Source of the DNA: Pseudonocardia autotrophica
GTDB lineage: Bacteria; Actinomycetota; Actinomycetes; Mycobacteriales; Pseudonocardiaceae
Reading direction: 5' to 3'
Assembly (NCBI RefSeq): GCF_003945385.1
Contig: NZ_AP018920.1
Span: 310,001 to 374,000 of the forward strand
DNA length: 64,000 bases
The translations under genes and the position numbers were made by a program. The notes beneath the pieces were generated by a model. That model saw only the letters and a list, made by a program, of their open reading frames with translations, had not been told where the DNA came from and did not search any database. Shown in pieces: positions 40,303-48,979 of the stretch. Positions within the stretch are counted from its first letter, which is position 1, and every line of letters starts with the position of its first letter.

Positions 40303-42606
40303 GTGAGTACCGGCAGCGCTGTGGAGCGTGCCCCCTCCGGGGCCGACGTCCGCACGGTCGAGCTGCGGATCGACGGCATGACCTGTGCCGCCTGCGTCGG
40401 ACGGGTGGAGCGCAAGCTCGGCAAACTCGACGGCGTCCGCGCGACCGTCAACCTCGCGACCGAGCGTGCGACGGTCGAGTACCCGGCCGGCACCGACGTC
40501 GAGACGCTGCTGGGCACCGTCCGCAAGGCCGGCTACGGCGCCACCGAGCTGCGGCCCGGCGTCACCGACACCGGCGACGCGGCCACCGAGGACGACACCG
40601 CGCTGCGCAGGCTCCGGACCCGGATGGCCGTCGCGCTGGTGCTGTTCATCCCGCTCGCCGACCTGTCGCTGGCGATGTCGCTGGTGCCGACGCTGCGGTT
40701 CCCGTACTGGCAGTGGGTGGTCGTCGCGCTGGCGCTGCCGGTCGTGGTGTGGGCGGCCTGGCCGTTCCACCGCACGGCGTTCGTGAACCTGCGGCACGGC
40801 ACCACCTCGATGGACACGCTCGTCTCGCTCGGCGTGATCTCGGCGTCCGCCTGGTCGCTGGGCGAGATGGCGTTCCTCGACACCCGCACCACGCTGACCG
40901 GCTGGGACGCGGTGCTGCACCCGTCGGGCCCGCTGTACCTGGAGGTCGCGGCGGGCGTCACGACGTTCGTGCTGGCCGGCCGCTACTTCGAGGCCCGCGC
41001 CCGGCGCACGGCCGGGCGCGTGATGCGCTCGCTGGCCGCGCTGGAGTCCGACGAGGTCACGCTTCTCGTCGATGGGACGGAGACCCGGATCCCGGTGGGA
41101 CGCCTGCGGGTCGGCGACCGCTTCCTCGTCCGGCCGGGTGAGCGGATCGCCGCCGACGGCGTCGTCGCCGAGGGCGGTGCCGCCGTCGACACCAGCGCGA
41201 TGACCGGCGAACCGGTCCCGGCCGAGGTCGGCCCGGGTGATGCGGTCACCGGCGGCACCATCCCGGCCGGCGGACGCCTGGTGGTCGTCGCCGAGCAGGT
41301 CGGCGCGGACACCCGGCTGGCCCGGATGATCGCCGCCGTCGAGCGGGCCCAGGTGGAGAAGTCGGCCACCCAGCGGCTGGTCGACCGGGTGTCGTCGGTG
41401 TTCGTCCCGGTGGTGCTGGTGCTGGCCGTGCTGACGCTGGGCGGCTGGCTGCTCGCGGGCGCCGGCTGGGCGGGCGCGTTCGGGCCGGCCATCGCCGTCG
41501 TGATCATCGCCTGCCCGTGCGCGCTCGGGCTCGCCACACCGACCGCACTGATGGTCGCCACCGGCCGCGGCGCCGAGCTCGGGATCTTCGTGAAGGGCTA
41601 CCGGGCGCTGGAGACGACCCGGGCCGCCGACACCGTCGTGCTCGACAAGACTGGCACGCTGACCACCGGCCGGATGACCGTCACCGATGTCGCCGCCGCC
41701 CCCGGGGTGGATGCCGACCTGCTGCTGGCCAGGGCCGCGGCCGTCGAGTCCGGCTCGGAGCACGCCATCGCCGCCGCCGTCCGCCGGCACGCCAGGGATG
41801 CGGAGCTGACGGTGCCCGACGTCGGGGACTTCGTCGCGCTGCCCGGACTCGGCGCCCGCGGCACCGTCGACGGCGTCGAGATCACGGTCGGGCGCCCGCC
41901 CGCCGACACCGGCGCGCTGGCCGAGCGGATCACCGGCTGGGAGGGGTCCGGCCACACGGTGGTCGCGGTGCAGGTGCACGGTGAGCTCGCCGGGGTGATC
42001 GCGCTGGCCGATCCGGTGAAGGAGTCCGCGCCGGTCGCCGTCGCCGAGCTGATCGCGATGGGGCTGCGGCCGGTGCTGCTGACCGGTGACCGGCCGGCCG
42101 CGGCGCACGCCGTCGCGCGGACCTGCGGGATCGACGACGTGGTCGCCGGTGCGCTGCCCGACGACAAGGTCGAGCACGTCCGCGCGCTGCAGGCGCAGGG
42201 CCGGACGGTCGCGATGGTCGGCGACGGCGTGAACGACGCCGCCGCGCTCGCGGCCGCCGACCTGGGTATCGCCGTCGGTTCGGGGACCGACGTGGCGCTG
42301 GAGGCTGCCGACGTCGTGCTGGTGCGCGACGACCTGCGGGTGCTCCCGGCGACCGTCGAGCTGGCCAGGGCCACGATGAGCACGATCCGCGGGAACCTGT
42401 GGTGGGCGTTCGGCTACAACACGGCCGCGATCCCGGTCGCGATGGCCGGTCTGCTCAACCCGCTGCTCGCGGGTGCGGCGATGGCGGTCTCGTCGTTCCT
42501 GGTGGTGACGAACAGCCTGCGCCTGCGCAAGGCCGCGAGCTGGGCCGACGAGACTCTCGGCGCGGTCCGTGAGCCGGACCGGGACACCGAGTACGTCGAG
42601 GCCTGA
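40303..42606 (+). CDS. copper-translocating P1B-type ATPase
   Basis: 767-aa efflux ATPase of the CopA/CtpV type. N-terminal HMA domain with GMTCAAC (residues 25-31); transport site IACPCALGLATPT; phosphorylation DKTGTLTTGRMTV; hinge GDGVNDAAALAAADLGIAVGSGTD. The last helices carry YNTAAIPVAM and MAVSSFLVVTNSLRLR, typical of the Cu(I) subgroup IB-1. GTG start behind GGAGGT. Divergent from the DsbA-like gene; no CsoR gene is next to it. It may also serve copper balance for the Mo-Cu CODHs. Confidence 0.92.
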   Translation: MSTGSAVERAPSGADVRTVELRIDGMTCAACVGRVERKLGKLDGVRATVNLATERATVEYPAGTDVETLLGTVRKAGYGATELRPGVTDTGDAATEDDTALRRLRTRMAVALVLFIPLADLSLAMSLVPTLRFPYWQWVVVALALPVVVWAAWPFHRTAFVNLRHGTTSMDTLVSLGVISASAWSLGEMAFLDTRTTLTGWDAVLHPSGPLYLEVAAGVTTFVLAGRYFEARARRTAGRVMRSLAALESDEVTLLVDGTETRIPVGRLRVGDRFLVRPGERIAADGVVAEGGAAVDTSAMTGEPVPAEVGPGDAVTGGTIPAGGRLVVVAEQVGADTRLARMIAAVERAQVEKSATQRLVDRVSSVFVPVVLVLAVLTLGGWLLAGAGWAGAFGPAIAVVIIACPCALGLATPTALMVATGRGAELGIFVKGYRALETTRAADTVVLDKTGTLTTGRMTVTDVAAAPGVDADLLLARAAAVESGSEHAIAAAVRRHARDAELTVPDVGDFVALPGLGARGTVDGVEITVGRPPADTGALAERITGWEGSGHTVVAVQVHGELAGVIALADPVKESAPVAVAELIAMGLRPVLLTGDRPAAAHAVARTCGIDDVVAGALPDDKVEHVRALQAQGRTVAMVGDGVNDAAALAAADLGIAVGSGTDVALEAADVVLVRDDLRVLPATVELARATMSTIRGNLWWAFGYNTAAIPVAMAGLLNPLLAGAAMAVSSFLVVTNSLRLRKAASWADETLGAVREPDRDTEYVEA

Positions 42607-42612
42607 TCCGGC

Positions 42613-43287
42613 TCATCCCGCGGTCTGCAGGTCCCAGTGGGTGCCGTACCGCTCGGTCAGCTCGCGGACCGCGTCGTCGCCCAGCCAGCGGGCCGGGGAC
42701 CCGCTCAGCAGCATCACCACCCGCGCCGCCTCCTCCAGTTCGATCGCGGCGTCGACCGCCCGGTCCAGGCCGGTGCCGCCCGCCAGTGACCCGTGGTGGG
42801 CCAGCAGCGCCGCGGTGAACCTCCCGGGCAGCGCGGTGAGCCCGTCGGCCAGCTCCTGCGAGCCGGGCGCCGCGTACGGCGCGAGCGGAGCCTGCCCGAC
42901 CCGCATCACCAGGTACGGCGTCGCGGGCGGCAGCGCGGACCCGGCGGAGAACGGCGGAAGGCACGACGCGGCGACCACGTGCGGCGAGTGCAGGTGCACC
43001 ACCGCGGCGAGATCGGGCTCCCGGCGGTACATCGCCAGGTGCAGCGGTACCTCCTTGGACGGTCGTGCGCCCGCGACGTGGGTGCCGACGGCGTCGGTCA
43101 CGCTCAGCAGGTGCGGCTGCAGGTCGGCGAGGCCGATCCCGGTCGGGGTCACCACGACGGCGTCGCCGGAGCGCTCGGAGAGGTTCCCCGACGAGCCGGG
43201 GCTGAGCCCCAGCGCGGCCAGCCGGTGCCCGGCTGCGCACAGCCGTTCCGCGACCGGGAGCAGGTGGCCCGGGACGGCGCCGGTCAC
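42613..43287 (-). CDS. otnC: 3-oxo-tetronate 4-phosphate decarboxylase (class II aldolase family)
   Basis: 224-aa class II aldolase/adducin-fold protein. PGSSGNLSERSGDAVVVTPTG, the zinc-site VVHLHSPHVVAASCL and LLAHHGSLAGG match the family, and the position directly after OtnK (GTGA overlap) identifies it as OtnC: it decarboxylates 3-oxo-tetronate 4-phosphate to dihydroxyacetone phosphate. Zinc ligands are His in HLH and HHG. Confidence 0.88.
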   Translation of the reverse strand: MTGAVPGHLLPVAERLCAAGHRLAALGLSPGSSGNLSERSGDAVVVTPTGIGLADLQPHLLSVTDAVGTHVAGARPSKEVPLHLAMYRREPDLAAVVHLHSPHVVAASCLPPFSAGSALPPATPYLVMRVGQAPLAPYAAPGSQELADGLTALPGRFTAALLAHHGSLAGGTGLDRAVDAAIELEEAARVVMLLSGSPARWLGDDAVRELTERYGTHWDLQTAG

Positions 43288-44540
43288 CGGCCCGCCCCGG
43301 CGGTCCACGCCCGCACGAACAGGTCCTCGCCGCCGAAGTTGCCGGACTTGAGCAGCAGCGCCAGCGGCTCGGTGCCGGCGCGCTCGGCGAGCGACCAGGC
43401 GACCCCCGGATCCAGCCGTGGCCCGACGGCAAGGCTCCGCACCCCCAGGGCCGCGACGACGGCACCGGAGGTCTCGCCACCCGCGACGGCGATCGCGCGG
43501 ACGCCCCGGTCGACCAGCTCGCGGGCCAGTGCGGCCAGCGCCTGTTCGAACAGCGGCGCGTCCGCCGGGTCGGCGACGTCGCCGGGCTCGGCGGTCGCGT
43601 AGACCACGACCGGGCCGTCGGCGGCGCCGGCGTCGAGCACCCGGTCGGCCAGCGCGGTGTGCTCGGCCGCGGCGTCGGCGCGCAGCGCGGCCGGGTCCAG
43701 CTTGATCCCGCGCCCGGCGGCGACGCCGGCGCGGACCTGCCGCTGGGTGGCCTGCGAGGCGCTGCCGGACAGCACCACGCGCGGCCCGTCCCCGACCTCG
43801 ACGGCGACCTCGGCGACCTCCCGCGGCCCGGACAGGCCCTGGGCGACCGCGCTGCCGCCGGTCAGCAGCCGCAGGTCGGCGGTGGCCTCGACCAGCGTCA
43901 CCAGGTCGGCGTCGCGCACGGCGTCGACGACGAGGTAGCGCGCACCGGCGGCCACCGCCTCGTCCAGCGCCCGGCGCAGCGCCTCCGGGCCCGCCTCGAC
44001 GTGGCCGAGCCCGACGTGCCCGACGGCCGCGGCGCCGTCGCGGACCTGGGGTGCCAGCAGCCGCATCAGGCTGGAGTCGCGCATCGGGGTGAGCGGGTGA
44101 TCGCGCATCGGCGACTCGTCGAGCGGGTCGGCACCGACGAATAGGTGTCCGGAGTAGACGGTCCGGCCGTTCGCCGGGAACGCCGGCGCCACCACGGTCC
44201 AGCGGGACCCCAGCGCGTCCTGCAGGGCGTCGGCGACGGGGCCGATGTTGCCGGCCGGGGTCGAGTCGAACGTCGAGCAGTACTTGAACAGGAACCGGGT
44301 GCATCCGGCCTCGCGCAGGCCGTCGAGCGCCGCGAGCGACTCCGCCACGGCCTGCTCGACCGGGGCGGTGCGGCTCTTGAGCGCCACGACCACCGCGTCG
44401 GCGTCGTCGACCGACGACGGCGGGCCGCCGGCCATCACCTCGCCCGGTACGACGGCGGTGCGGAACCCGGACGCGGTCAGGACGATCGCGAGATCGGTCG
44501 CGCCGGTGAGGTCGTCGGCGATGGCGCCGAGCTGGGGCAC
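43284..44540 (-). CDS. otnK: 3-oxo-tetronate kinase (DUF1537 family)
   Basis: 418-aa four-carbon acid-sugar kinase. GAIADDLTGATDLAIVLTASGFRT (residues 5-28) is the DUF1537 N-terminal signature; LFKYCSTFDSTPAGNIGPVAD the substrate domain; AVAGGETSGAVVAALG the nucleotide-binding C-terminal half. GTG start with AGGAGGAG. Phosphorylates 3-oxo-tetronate before OtnC acts. It lies 28 bases after the permease gene. Confidence 0.9.
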   Translation of the reverse strand: MPQLGAIADDLTGATDLAIVLTASGFRTAVVPGEVMAGGPPSSVDDADAVVVALKSRTAPVEQAVAESLAALDGLREAGCTRFLFKYCSTFDSTPAGNIGPVADALQDALGSRWTVVAPAFPANGRTVYSGHLFVGADPLDESPMRDHPLTPMRDSSLMRLLAPQVRDGAAAVGHVGLGHVEAGPEALRRALDEAVAAGARYLVVDAVRDADLVTLVEATADLRLLTGGSAVAQGLSGPREVAEVAVEVGDGPRVVLSGSASQATQRQVRAGVAAGRGIKLDPAALRADAAAEHTALADRVLDAGAADGPVVVYATAEPGDVADPADAPLFEQALAALARELVDRGVRAIAVAGGETSGAVVAALGVRSLAVGPRLDPGVAWSLAERAGTEPLALLLKSGNFGGEDLFVRAWTAGAGR

Positions 44541-44568
44541 GGTCTCCTCCTGGGGTGGTGGGGGTGAC

Positions 44569-45951
44569 TCAGACGACGCCGGTCACGAGCAACAGGTACA
44601 GCACGGCGAACCCGGTGACCCCGGAGATGATCGACGCGACGCCGATCGACCGGATGCCCTGGCCCACCGTCATGTTGGACAGCGAGGTGGTGACCCACCA
44701 GCCCGACGAGTTCGCGTGCTTCATGATCTGCGCCCCGGTGGCGCAGGCCAGGTACACCGCGATCGGTGACAGGCCCAGCGTCTCGATCAGCGGCTGCATG
44801 ATCGCGGCGGCGGTCATCACGCCGAGGATGTTCGACCCGGTGATCGTGCACACCGCGGCGGCGACCAGGAACGGGATGATGATCGGTGAGATGCCGATCT
44901 CCTGCACCCCGCCGGCGATGTTCTCCGCGACCCCGGTCTCGCGGATCGTGAGGGCGAGCGCGCCGCCGACACCGGTCAGCGCGAGCGGCATGGCCGCGAT
45001 CCGCAGGCCGCTCTCGAACAGGTCGTTGAGCGTCGCCTTGTCCTTCCAGCGCCCGCCGAACAGCGGCAGCGACAGCAGGCAGGCCAGGAACAGCGCCATG
45101 GTGGGCTCGCCGACGAACTCCAGGACCATCCGGACCGGGTTCTCCTCGGCCATCAGCGGGCCGAGCAGCGACGCCGAGCTGATCAGGGCGATCGGTGCGA
45201 CGATCGGGGTCAGGCAGGCCAGGAGCGAGGGGCTGCGGACACCGGTCCGCTCCTCGGTGGTGACGTCGGCGTTCCCGGAGCCACCGGCCCCGCTTCCGCC
45301 CGTGGTGTCCAGGTTCTCCACGAACTCGGGCTTCGGGTCGACGTGGGTCTTGAGCATCGACAGGTAGAGCGTCGCGGTGATGATGCCGGGGATGCCGACG
45401 GCCAGGCCGAGCAGGATCGCCTCGCCGGTCGGCACACCGAGCAGGGCGGCGGACGCCAGCGGGCCCGGTCCCGGCGGGATGACCGAGGTCATCACGTACG
45501 CGCCGATGTAGAGGATCGGTCCGAGCTTCATCATCGAGATCCCGGTGCGTGCGGCCAGTGCCGACACGATCGGGATGAGCATGACCACGACCGAGTCGGC
45601 GATCAGTGGGATGCCCACGATCGACGATGCGAGCGCCACCGCCCAGGGGACCTTGTTCTCGGAGAACAGTTGCAGGCAGCGCTCGGTGATCGTCTGCGCG
45701 GCGCCGGAGAGCTCCAGCATCTTCCCCAGCACGCAGCCGAAGATCACCAGCAGGCCCACGTTGGCCAGCGTGTTGCCGAAGCCCTCGGTGACCAGTTCGA
45801 TCGTCCCCACGCCACCCATGCCCAGCGCCAGGCCGAGTCCGACGACCACCACGAACAGCGTGGCGACCGGGTGGACCTTGAAGCGGGCGATGAGGACGAC
45901 GAGGACGACGAGCGCGAGCAGGAACGCGCTCAGGACGTAGATGTCCGACAC
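44569..45951 (-). CDS. GntP family gluconate/acid-sugar permease
   Basis: 460-aa polytopic permease of the GntP family (proton symport of sugar acids). FKVHPVATLFVVVVGLGLALG, GCVLGKMLELSGAAQTI, IVGIPLIADSVVVMLIPI and NSSGWWVTTSLSNMTVGQGIRS are GntP motifs. GTG start (VSDIYVLSAFLL); ribosome binding site weak. With OtnK/OtnC downstream, the cargo is probably a four-carbon acid sugar such as erythronate or threonate. Confidence 0.9.
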   Translation of the reverse strand: MSDIYVLSAFLLALVVLVVLIARFKVHPVATLFVVVVGLGLALGMGGVGTIELVTEGFGNTLANVGLLVIFGCVLGKMLELSGAAQTITERCLQLFSENKVPWAVALASSIVGIPLIADSVVVMLIPIVSALAARTGISMMKLGPILYIGAYVMTSVIPPGPGPLASAALLGVPTGEAILLGLAVGIPGIITATLYLSMLKTHVDPKPEFVENLDTTGGSGAGGSGNADVTTEERTGVRSPSLLACLTPIVAPIALISSASLLGPLMAEENPVRMVLEFVGEPTMALFLACLLSLPLFGGRWKDKATLNDLFESGLRIAAMPLALTGVGGALALTIRETGVAENIAGGVQEIGISPIIIPFLVAAAVCTITGSNILGVMTAAAIMQPLIETLGLSPIAVYLACATGAQIMKHANSSGWWVTTSLSNMTVGQGIRSIGVASIISGVTGFAVLYLLLVTGVV

Positions 45952-45992
45952 GACGATGTATCCGATCGGGAGTGGGAAGGGGAGCGGAAAGG

Positions 45993-47336
45993 TCAGCTCG
46001 ACGCGCCGGCGCGCCAGGCCTCGAGCAGTGCGGGATCGGGATCGGCGAGGTCGTCGATCCGGACCGGTTCGCCTGCGGCGACGTCGCGGGCGAGCGTGGT
46101 GTGTGCGGCGAGGTAGAGCGGGGCGGCCCCGGCCGGGGCCCGCTGCACGTCGAGCAGCACCGGGGCGACGCCGTCGACGTCGTGGTGGTGCCCGCCCATC
46201 GTGAGCGTCCGGCCCGCCGCAAGCGCCGCCCGGGCGCGGCCGCCCAGCACGACGTGCCGGCCCCGGTTCGCGGGCGCGGCGGCCGCGCCGCGCGCGGCGA
46301 CGTCGAGGATCGACAGCGGGGTCTCGACGCCCATCAGGTGGTAGGGCAGGTACAGGCAGGCGTAGCGGCCGTCGCGGCTCACCACGTGCCCCTTCCCGGC
46401 GAGGGTCTGCCAGGTCACCGGGTCGTGTGTGCGGACGACGACGAACACACCGCCGGCGAAGCTCGCCTCGTCCGGGCGGCGCAGGACGGTGAACACGTCC
46501 ACGACGCCGGGCCGGGAGACGATCCCGCCGTGCTCGGCCAGCGCGTAGACGTCGGCGAGCTCGGCGGTCCGGGCCACCGGGTAGTGCAGGGTCTCGACGT
46601 CCGGGGTCAGGCCGGTGGCATCGGCGACGACGGCCATCTCGCAGAGATCGGCGGCCGCACTGCGACCGATCTCGGCCACCGCCTCGGCCCGTGCCCGCAG
46701 CGTGTCGCCGATCGCCGCGGTGCGGCTCAGCAGCCGTTCGGGGTCGTCGACCGAGATCTCCTGCTCGAGGTGCCGCAGCCGCCCGGTGGCCGGGTCGAGG
46801 ACCAGGTCGTACTCGCCGGACTTGCCGACGGCGACCACCTCCAGCCCGACCTCGCGGGTGCGGGTGAACCATTCGACGAGGTTGGCGGGCTGGTCCCCGG
46901 CGCCGGGGACGTAACCGAGCCCGCGGTCACCGGCGCGCCGGGCGAGATCGGCCCCGGCGACGGTCTCGACCTCCTTGGAGACCATGACGACGTGCCGGTC
47001 GTGCTCCAGGGCGTCGACGGCGGCCCGGTATCCGGCGGCGGGGCTGCCGGTGGCCTCGACGAGCACGTCGTGGTCGCCGCCGGCGAGCAGGCCGGTGTCG
47101 GGGACCACCGCGACCGTGCCCGGGGGACGCGCGGCGAGCTCGTCGGTGCTGCGGCAGACGGCGAGCTCGTCGGCGCGGAAGCCGAGTTCGCGGCACATCG
47201 TGACGGTGCCGTCGACGTCGAGATCGCACAGCACCGCCGGCTCGACCCTCGGGGTGAGCCGGGTCTGCGCGAGCAGGGTGCGGCCGAAGCCGCCCTTCGC
47301 GCCGGTGAGCGCGTAGCGCGCGACCGGACGGTTCAT
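45993..47336 (-). CDS. NAD(P)-dependent homoserine-dehydrogenase-like oxidoreductase with SAF domain
   Basis: 447-aa protein. An N-terminal Rossmann half (YALTGAKGGFGRTLLAQTRL, VLVEATGSPAAGYRAAVDALEHDRHVVMVSKEVE) resembles homoserine dehydrogenases. A middle domain includes VPGAGDQPANLVEWF and VGKSGEYDLVLDP. The C-terminal ~60 residues look like a SAF domain (HTTLARDVAAGEPVRIDDL). First gene of the acid-sugar operon, so it is probably the dehydrogenase that makes the 3-oxo acid for OtnK, in the place usually held by DenD or LtnD. The substrate is not known from sequence. Confidence 0.75.
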   Translation of the reverse strand: MNRPVARYALTGAKGGFGRTLLAQTRLTPRVEPAVLCDLDVDGTVTMCRELGFRADELAVCRSTDELAARPPGTVAVVPDTGLLAGGDHDVLVEATGSPAAGYRAAVDALEHDRHVVMVSKEVETVAGADLARRAGDRGLGYVPGAGDQPANLVEWFTRTREVGLEVVAVGKSGEYDLVLDPATGRLRHLEQEISVDDPERLLSRTAAIGDTLRARAEAVAEIGRSAAADLCEMAVVADATGLTPDVETLHYPVARTAELADVYALAEHGGIVSRPGVVDVFTVLRRPDEASFAGGVFVVVRTHDPVTWQTLAGKGHVVSRDGRYACLYLPYHLMGVETPLSILDVAARGAAAAPANRGRHVVLGGRARAALAAGRTLTMGGHHHDVDGVAPVLLDVQRAPAGAAPLYLAAHTTLARDVAAGEPVRIDDLADPDPALLEAWRAGASS

Positions 47337-47400
47337 CGGGCCTCCTCACGACGTCCGGTGGCGACAGCACGGCGTGGTCGACGAGCACCGGTCGGACGAC

Positions 47401-47440
47401 AGCTAACACAAGAATTCACATATCCGTCAACTATGTTCAC
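47401..47440 (-). promoter_or_regulatory. promoter and direct-repeat operator of the acid-sugar operon
   Basis: On the minus strand TTGACG (47430-47425), 18 bases, TTAGCT (47406-47401) form a promoter with start expected near 47394. GTGAAY half-sites (plus-strand GTTCAC 47435-47440 and ATTCAC 47414-47419) lie 21 bases apart around the -35, fitting a DeoR repressor. Inferred. Confidence 0.5.
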
Positions 47441-47511
47441 GCAGCAGCACATGGACGGTACCGTGCGCTACCGTCCGGGATCGTGCGACGAGGTGTTTCG
47501 GAGGTGGCCGG

Positions 47512-48300
47512 GTGATTCCCGACCAGCGTCGTGAGCGGCTGCTCGTCGAGCTCCGGGGTGCGGGCGTGCTCTCGGTCCGCGAGCTCGTCGAGCTGCTCGG
47601 GGTCTCCCACATGACGGTCCGCCGCGACATCGCATCGCTCGAGGCCGAGGGTCGGGTCGCATCGGTGCCGGGCGGGGTCCGGCTGGTCGATCAGCTGCAC
47701 AGCGAGCCGCCGTACCGCGCGAAGGCGTCGGTCCGGCTGGACGAGAAGCGCGCGATCGCCCGGGAGGCGGTCGGCCTCATCGGCAACGACCAGGTCGTCT
47801 ACCTCGACGCCGGCACCACCCTCGGGCAGGTCGCGCCGTTGCTGTGGTCGCACACCGGGCTCACCGTGGTGACCAACGACCTGACCACGGCCGTGCTGCT
47901 CAGCGAGCACCCGGGGCTGGAGCTCTACCATGTCGGCGGGCGGGTCGACCGGGCCAACCGGTCCACCGTCGGGGAGCTGACGGCGCGTGCGGTCCGCGAG
48001 CTGAACCTCGACGTCGCACTGATCTCGACCAGCTCCTGGGACGAGCAGCGGGGGAGCACCACGCCGCACGAGGCCAAGGTGCCGGTGAAGCAGGCCGCGA
48101 TGGAGGTGGCCGCCCGGTCCTACCTGGTGGCCGGCTCCGACAAGTACGGACAGGTGGGCACCTTCCGGGTCGCCGACCTCACCGGATTCGACGCCGTGGT
48201 GACCGACTCCGGCCTGCCTGCGGCCGTCACGGCCCGCCTGCGCGCCCGCGGAGTGGTGCTGCGGACCGCCCCGCCCCCCGGCGCCCCGGCCTACGCCTGA
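47512..48300 (+). CDS. DeoR family transcriptional regulator
   Basis: 262-aa repressor. The N-terminal DeoR HTH (RRERLLVELRGAGVLSVRELVELLGVSHMTVRRDI, residues 5-40; LEAEGRVASVPGGVRL) precedes a sugar-phosphate-binding DeoR-C domain (YLDAGTTLGQVAPLL, LTVVTNDL, ELYHVGGRVDRANRSTVG, YLVAGSDKYGQVG). Divergent from the acid-sugar operon, which it most likely represses until a phosphorylated intermediate binds. GTG start. Confidence 0.92.
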   Translation: MIPDQRRERLLVELRGAGVLSVRELVELLGVSHMTVRRDIASLEAEGRVASVPGGVRLVDQLHSEPPYRAKASVRLDEKRAIAREAVGLIGNDQVVYLDAGTTLGQVAPLLWSHTGLTVVTNDLTTAVLLSEHPGLELYHVGGRVDRANRSTVGELTARAVRELNLDVALISTSSWDEQRGSTTPHEAKVPVKQAAMEVAARSYLVAGSDKYGQVGTFRVADLTGFDAVVTDSGLPAAVTARLRARGVVLRTAPPPGAPAYA

Positions 48301-48335
48301 TCCTGCCGATCGCCCGTCCGGAGCTCTCGTCGGCC

Positions 48336-48361
48336 GCATTGACAAAATAATCTGTCAATGC
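48336..48361 (+). promoter_or_regulatory. inverted-repeat operator before the ArsR-type gene
   Basis: GCATTGACA (48336-48344) and TGTCAATGC (48353-48361) with spacer AAATAATC: perfect 9-bp arms, 12 bases before the GTG at 48374. TAATCT in the spacer could be the -10, which would put transcription start near the GTG. Likely autoregulatory site. Confidence 0.65.
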
Positions 48362-48373
48362 TCTCCTGGGTGC

Positions 48374-48979
48374 GTGCCCACCGACGCGGTCGACGTCATC
48401 GCCACCTCCGGCGCGGCGATCACCGCGCTGGATCCCGTCCGTGCGCGGCTGCTCGCGGAGCTGGCAGAGCCGCGCTCGTCGAGCGAGCTGGCGCGAATCC
48501 TGGAACTGCCTCGGCAGCGGGTGAACTACCACGTCCGTCGGCTGGAGGAGCACGCCCTGGTCGCCGCGGCCGGAGAGCGCCGCTGGGGCGGGATCACCGA
48601 GCGACTGCTGGTCGCGACCGCGCGCGGCTACCTGGTGTCGTCGGAGGCGCTCGGGCCGGCGGGCGCCGCCGACCCGGGACTTCGACCGGACCGGCTGTCC
48701 GCCGCGTACCTGGTGTCGCTGGCGGGCCGCGCCGTCCGGGAGGTCGGGGCCCTGCTTCGGCGCTCGCGGACCGGCGGCGGTCCGGCCGAGACCTTCGCCC
48801 TCGACGTGCAGATCACCTTCCCGACACCCGCCGCGCGGGCGGCGTTCGCCCGCGACCTGGCCGACGTCGTCACCGGCGTCATCGCCCGCCACCACGACGA
48901 CCGCGCACCGGGCGGCCGGCCGCACCGGCTCGTCGTCGGTGCCTACCCCCTGGACAGTGAGGAGCACACCGATGTCTGA
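48374..48979 (+). CDS. ArsR-type winged-helix regulator
   Basis: 201-aa protein. Winged helix at residues 15-75 (LDPVRARLLAELAEPRSSSELARILELPRQRVNYHVRRLEEHALV). The C-terminal part (ETFALDVQITFPTPAARAAFARDLADVVTGVI) is a ligand or dimer domain. Coupled to the SRPBCC gene by an 8-base overlap, a pairing seen often in actinobacteria. A strong palindrome upstream suggests autoregulation. Confidence 0.85.
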   Translation: MPTDAVDVIATSGAAITALDPVRARLLAELAEPRSSSELARILELPRQRVNYHVRRLEEHALVAAAGERRWGGITERLLVATARGYLVSSEALGPAGAADPGLRPDRLSAAYLVSLAGRAVREVGALLRRSRTGGGPAETFALDVQITFPTPAARAAFARDLADVVTGVIARHHDDRAPGGRPHRLVVGAYPLDSEEHTDV

